From: Rhodobacteraceae bacterium UBA6796
GTDB lineage: Bacteria > Pseudomonadota > Alphaproteobacteria > Rhodobacterales > Rhodobacteraceae
NCBI GenBank assembly: GCA_002452815.1
Contig: DKFM01000013.1
Location: 1 to 9,072 of the forward strand
Length of the DNA stretch: 9,072 nt
Reading direction: 5' to 3'
Position numbers and translations under genes: made by a program. Within the stretch, counting starts at the first letter, position 1. Each line of letters starts with the position of its first letter. Positions 5,939 to 9,072 of the stretch are shown in pieces. Under the pieces are notes generated by a model. It was not told the origin of the DNA, searched no databases, and saw nothing but the letters and a program-made list of their open reading frames with translations.

Positions 5939-5960
5939 CGCACCCGGGCTATTGGGTGCG
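5939..5960 (+). other. Hairpin 2 in the rpsL leader
   Basis: CGCACCC (5939-5945) and GGGTGCG (5954-5960) form a perfect 7-bp stem with an 8-nt loop. It ends 20 nt before the GGGGA ribosome-binding site of rpsL, close enough to affect ribosome loading. No T tract follows. Confidence 0.55.
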
Positions 5961-5991
5961 AGTATTGACAGAGCAAATACGGGGAACCGGT

Positions 5992-6363
5992 ATGCCTACC
6001 ATCCAACAGCTGATCCGCAAGCCGCGGCAGCCCAAGGTGCAGCGCTCCAAGTCGCAGCACCTCCAGTCGTGCCCGCAAAAACGTGGCGTGTGCACGCGCG
6101 TCTACACGACGACTCCGAAGAAACCGAACTCGGCTATGCGTAAGGTCGCCAAGGTGCGCCTGACCAATGGCTTCGAGGTCATCTCCTATATCCCGGGCGA
6201 AAAGCACAACCTTCAGGAACACTCCGTGGTTCTGATCCGTGGCGGCCGGGTGAAAGACCTTCCGGGTGTCCGTTACCACATCCTGCGCGGTGTGCTGGAT
6301 ACCCAAGGTGTTAAAGATCGTCGTCAACGCCGTTCGAAATACGGCGCGAAGCGTCCGAAATAA
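5992..6363 (+). CDS. rpsL: 30S ribosomal protein S12
   Basis: S12 lines the decoding centre of the small subunit and controls tRNA selection accuracy. The 123-residue product has the usual length and carries the [22 protein letters not shown] block (27-48), [19 protein letters not shown] and the [14 protein letters not shown] loop. Lys43, Lys88 and Pro91, positions where substitutions confer streptomycin resistance in E. coli, are all wild-type, so no such S12 change is present. Asp89, the site of methylthiolation in many bacteria, is kept. The start at 5992 is fixed by the universal N terminus ([12 protein letters not shown]); the frame is open 57 nt further upstream, but that extension has no S12 character. 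The ribosome-binding site is only GGGGA at 5981-5985, weak for so highly expressed a gene. It is first in the str operon, with 12 nt to rpsG. Confidence 0.98.
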   Translation: MPTIQQLIRKPRQPKVQRSKSQHLQSCPQKRGVCTRVYTTTPKKPNSAMRKVAKVRLTNGFEVISYIPGEKHNLQEHSVVLIRGGRVKDLPGVRYHILRGVLDTQGVKDRRQRRSKYGAKRPK

Positions 6364-6375
6364 GGAGATCGACAG

Positions 6376-6846
6376 ATGTCTCGTCGTCACGCCGCTGAGA
6401 AACGCGAAGTTCTGCCGGACGCCAAGTTCGGTGACCGCGTTCTGACCAAATTCATGAACAACCTGATGATCGACGGCAAGAAATCGGCCGCCGAACGCAT
6501 CGTCTACAGCGCGCTGGAGCGCGTCGAGGGCAAGCTGAAGCGCGAGCCGATCGAAGTGTTCCACGAAGCCCTCGACAACGTGAAGCCTTCGGTCGAAGTG
6601 CGTTCGCGTCGTGTGGGTGGTGCCACCTACCAGGTGCCGGTCGAGGTTCGTCCGACCCGTCGCGAAGCCCTGGCGATCCGCTGGCTGATCACCGCCGCGA
6701 AGAACCGCAACGAAAACACGATGGAAGAGCGTCTCGCTGGCGAGCTGCTTGACGCCGTGAACTCGCGCGGTTCGGCTGTGAAGAAGCGCGAAGACACCCA
6801 CAAGATGGCCGACGCGAACAAAGCGTTCAGCCATTACCGCTGGTAA
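6376..6846 (+). CDS. rpsG: 30S ribosomal protein S7
   Basis: S7 is a primary binder of the 3' major domain of 16S rRNA and nucleates assembly of the 30S head. The 156-residue product begins [15 protein letters not shown], contains the beta-hairpin region [19 protein letters not shown] (70-88) followed by VEVRPTRR, and ends in AFSHYRW, all typical of the family. AAGGAG at 6362-6367 overlaps the rpsL stop codon and lies 8 nt before the start. In E. coli S7 represses translation by binding a roughly 100-nt rpsL-rpsG intercistronic element. Here the spacer is 12 nt, so that arrangement is absent and any autoregulation must act elsewhere. Confidence 0.98.
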   Translation: MSRRHAAEKREVLPDAKFGDRVLTKFMNNLMIDGKKSAAERIVYSALERVEGKLKREPIEVFHEALDNVKPSVEVRSRRVGGATYQVPVEVRPTRREALAIRWLITAAKNRNENTMEERLAGELLDAVNSRGSAVKKREDTHKMADANKAFSHYRW

Positions 6847-6860
6847 CAGGAGCCCACGAA

Positions 6861-8982
<2,122 letters not shown>

Positions 8983-8984
<2 letters not shown>

Positions 8985-9020
8985 GGATCCGGGCGTCGGG
9001 GGAAACCCCGGCGCCTCCTT
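8983..9020 (+). other. GNRA-capped hairpin between fusA and tuf
   Basis: GGCGTCGGGG (8992-9001) pairs with CCCCGGCGCC (9006-9015), with one G-T wobble, around a GAAA tetraloop at 9002-9005. Beyond a 4-nt bulge (8988-8991), AAGGA (8983-8987, overlapping the fusA stop) pairs with TCCTT (9016-9020), giving a 15-bp element. No T tract follows, so it is a poor intrinsic terminator. A processing site, partial attenuator or message stabiliser between fusA and tuf is more likely. Confidence 0.6.
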
Positions 9021-9047
9021 CGCGATCACACGATACAGGAGGCCATT

Positions 9048-9072
9048 ATGGCAAAGGCAAAGTTTGAACGGA
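9048..9072 (+). CDS. tuf: Elongation factor Tu (first eight codons, 3' end outside window)
   Basis: The frame starts MAKAKFER, the usual N terminus of bacterial EF-Tu (followed in the family by TKPHVNIGTIGHVDHGKT, which lies outside this window). AGGAGG at 9037-9042 sits 5 nt upstream. The position directly after fusA matches the classical str operon order. EF-Tu delivers aminoacyl-tRNA to the ribosome. Only 25 nt are present, so the call rests on those residues plus the gene order. Confidence 0.9.

Larger units (their letters stand above)
5775..5991 (+). promoter_or_regulatory. Structured 5' leader of the str operon (candidate cis-regulatory RNA)
   Basis: The roughly 215 nt between the promoter and rpsL contain no long gene but much order. 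A short frame with a good Shine-Dalgarno runs from 5891 to 5914. A hairpin at 5900-5926 has ten G-C/A-T/G-T pairs in 5901-5910 with 5916-5925, plus a G-C pair outside, and a 5-nt loop. A second hairpin at 5939-5960 has a perfect 7-bp stem (CGCACCC / GGGTGCG). The GCACCC at 5940-5945 can alternatively pair with GGGTGC at 5884-5889, so two mutually exclusive folds are possible. Neither hairpin is followed by a T tract, which argues against plain intrinsic termination. I do not recognise it as a named ribosomal-protein leader. Confidence 0.5.

Noticed and set aside
5965..5970. TTGACA just upstream of rpsL as a -35 box
   Set aside because: A -10 box 17 nt downstream would fall at about the rpsL start codon and initiate inside the gene, and no TATAAT-like hexamer is there. 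The GTATT/AATAC pairing around it is only 5 bp and probably chance.
5744..5991. A tRNA or other known small RNA gene in the gap before rpsL
   Set aside because: No cloverleaf, T-arm GTTCGA-type sequence or CCA end could be assembled. The hairpins are better explained as an mRNA leader.
5992..6363. Streptomycin-resistance substitution in S12
   Set aside because: Lys43, Lys88 and Pro91 are all the susceptible-type residues.

Overview
This 9.1 kb window comes from a GC-rich alphaproteobacterial chromosome, most likely a member of the Rhodobacterales. That placement rests on the RpoC, S12, S7 and EF-G protein sequences, the G/C-rich codon use and the rpoC / rpsL-rpsG-fusA-tuf layout. It is a judgement from recognised family features; no search was run. 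All genes are on the + strand.

Region 1 (1-1640) holds the 3' third of rpoC, from the last two zinc-binding cysteines through the trigger loop to the stop. Two tandem hairpins follow, the second being a textbook intrinsic terminator with a GNRA loop and a T tract. Region 2 (about 1641-5743) is an accessory segment set between the two housekeeping blocks. It starts with a stand-alone gene for an exported helical protein of unknown function that carries an internal duplication. After it come four tightly packed genes: a soluble polyprenyl-phosphate-sugar type GT2 glycosyltransferase, a 101-residue three-helix Lab_N-domain membrane protein, a GT39/ArnT-like membrane glycosyltransferase and a PAP2-family phosphatase. 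The gaps are 3 nt or overlaps, so these four look like one translationally coupled unit. Together they resemble an envelope-glycolipid (probably lipid A or LPS core) modification pathway: the GT2 charges a polyprenyl phosphate with a sugar, something moves it across the inner membrane, the GT39 enzyme transfers the sugar in the periplasm, and the PAP2 enzyme removes a phosphate from a lipid.

Region 3 (5740-9072) is the str operon: rpsL, rpsG, fusA and the first codons of tuf. A near-consensus promoter (TTGACA, 17 nt, TATAGC) overlaps the stop codon of the PAP2 gene. The roughly 215-nt leader that follows is unusually structured. It holds a short open reading frame with a perfectly spaced Shine-Dalgarno, an 11-bp hairpin whose loop contains that frame's stop codon, a second hairpin close to rpsL, and two GGGTGC copies that compete for one GCACCC. 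The rpsL-rpsG spacer is only 12 nt, so the long S7-binding intercistronic element known from E. coli has no room here. A further GNRA-capped hairpin sits between fusA and tuf.

The best leads are the leader of the str operon as a possible attenuation-like control element, and the lipid-modification cassette with its atypical PAP2 active site and candidate sugar-lipid flippase.
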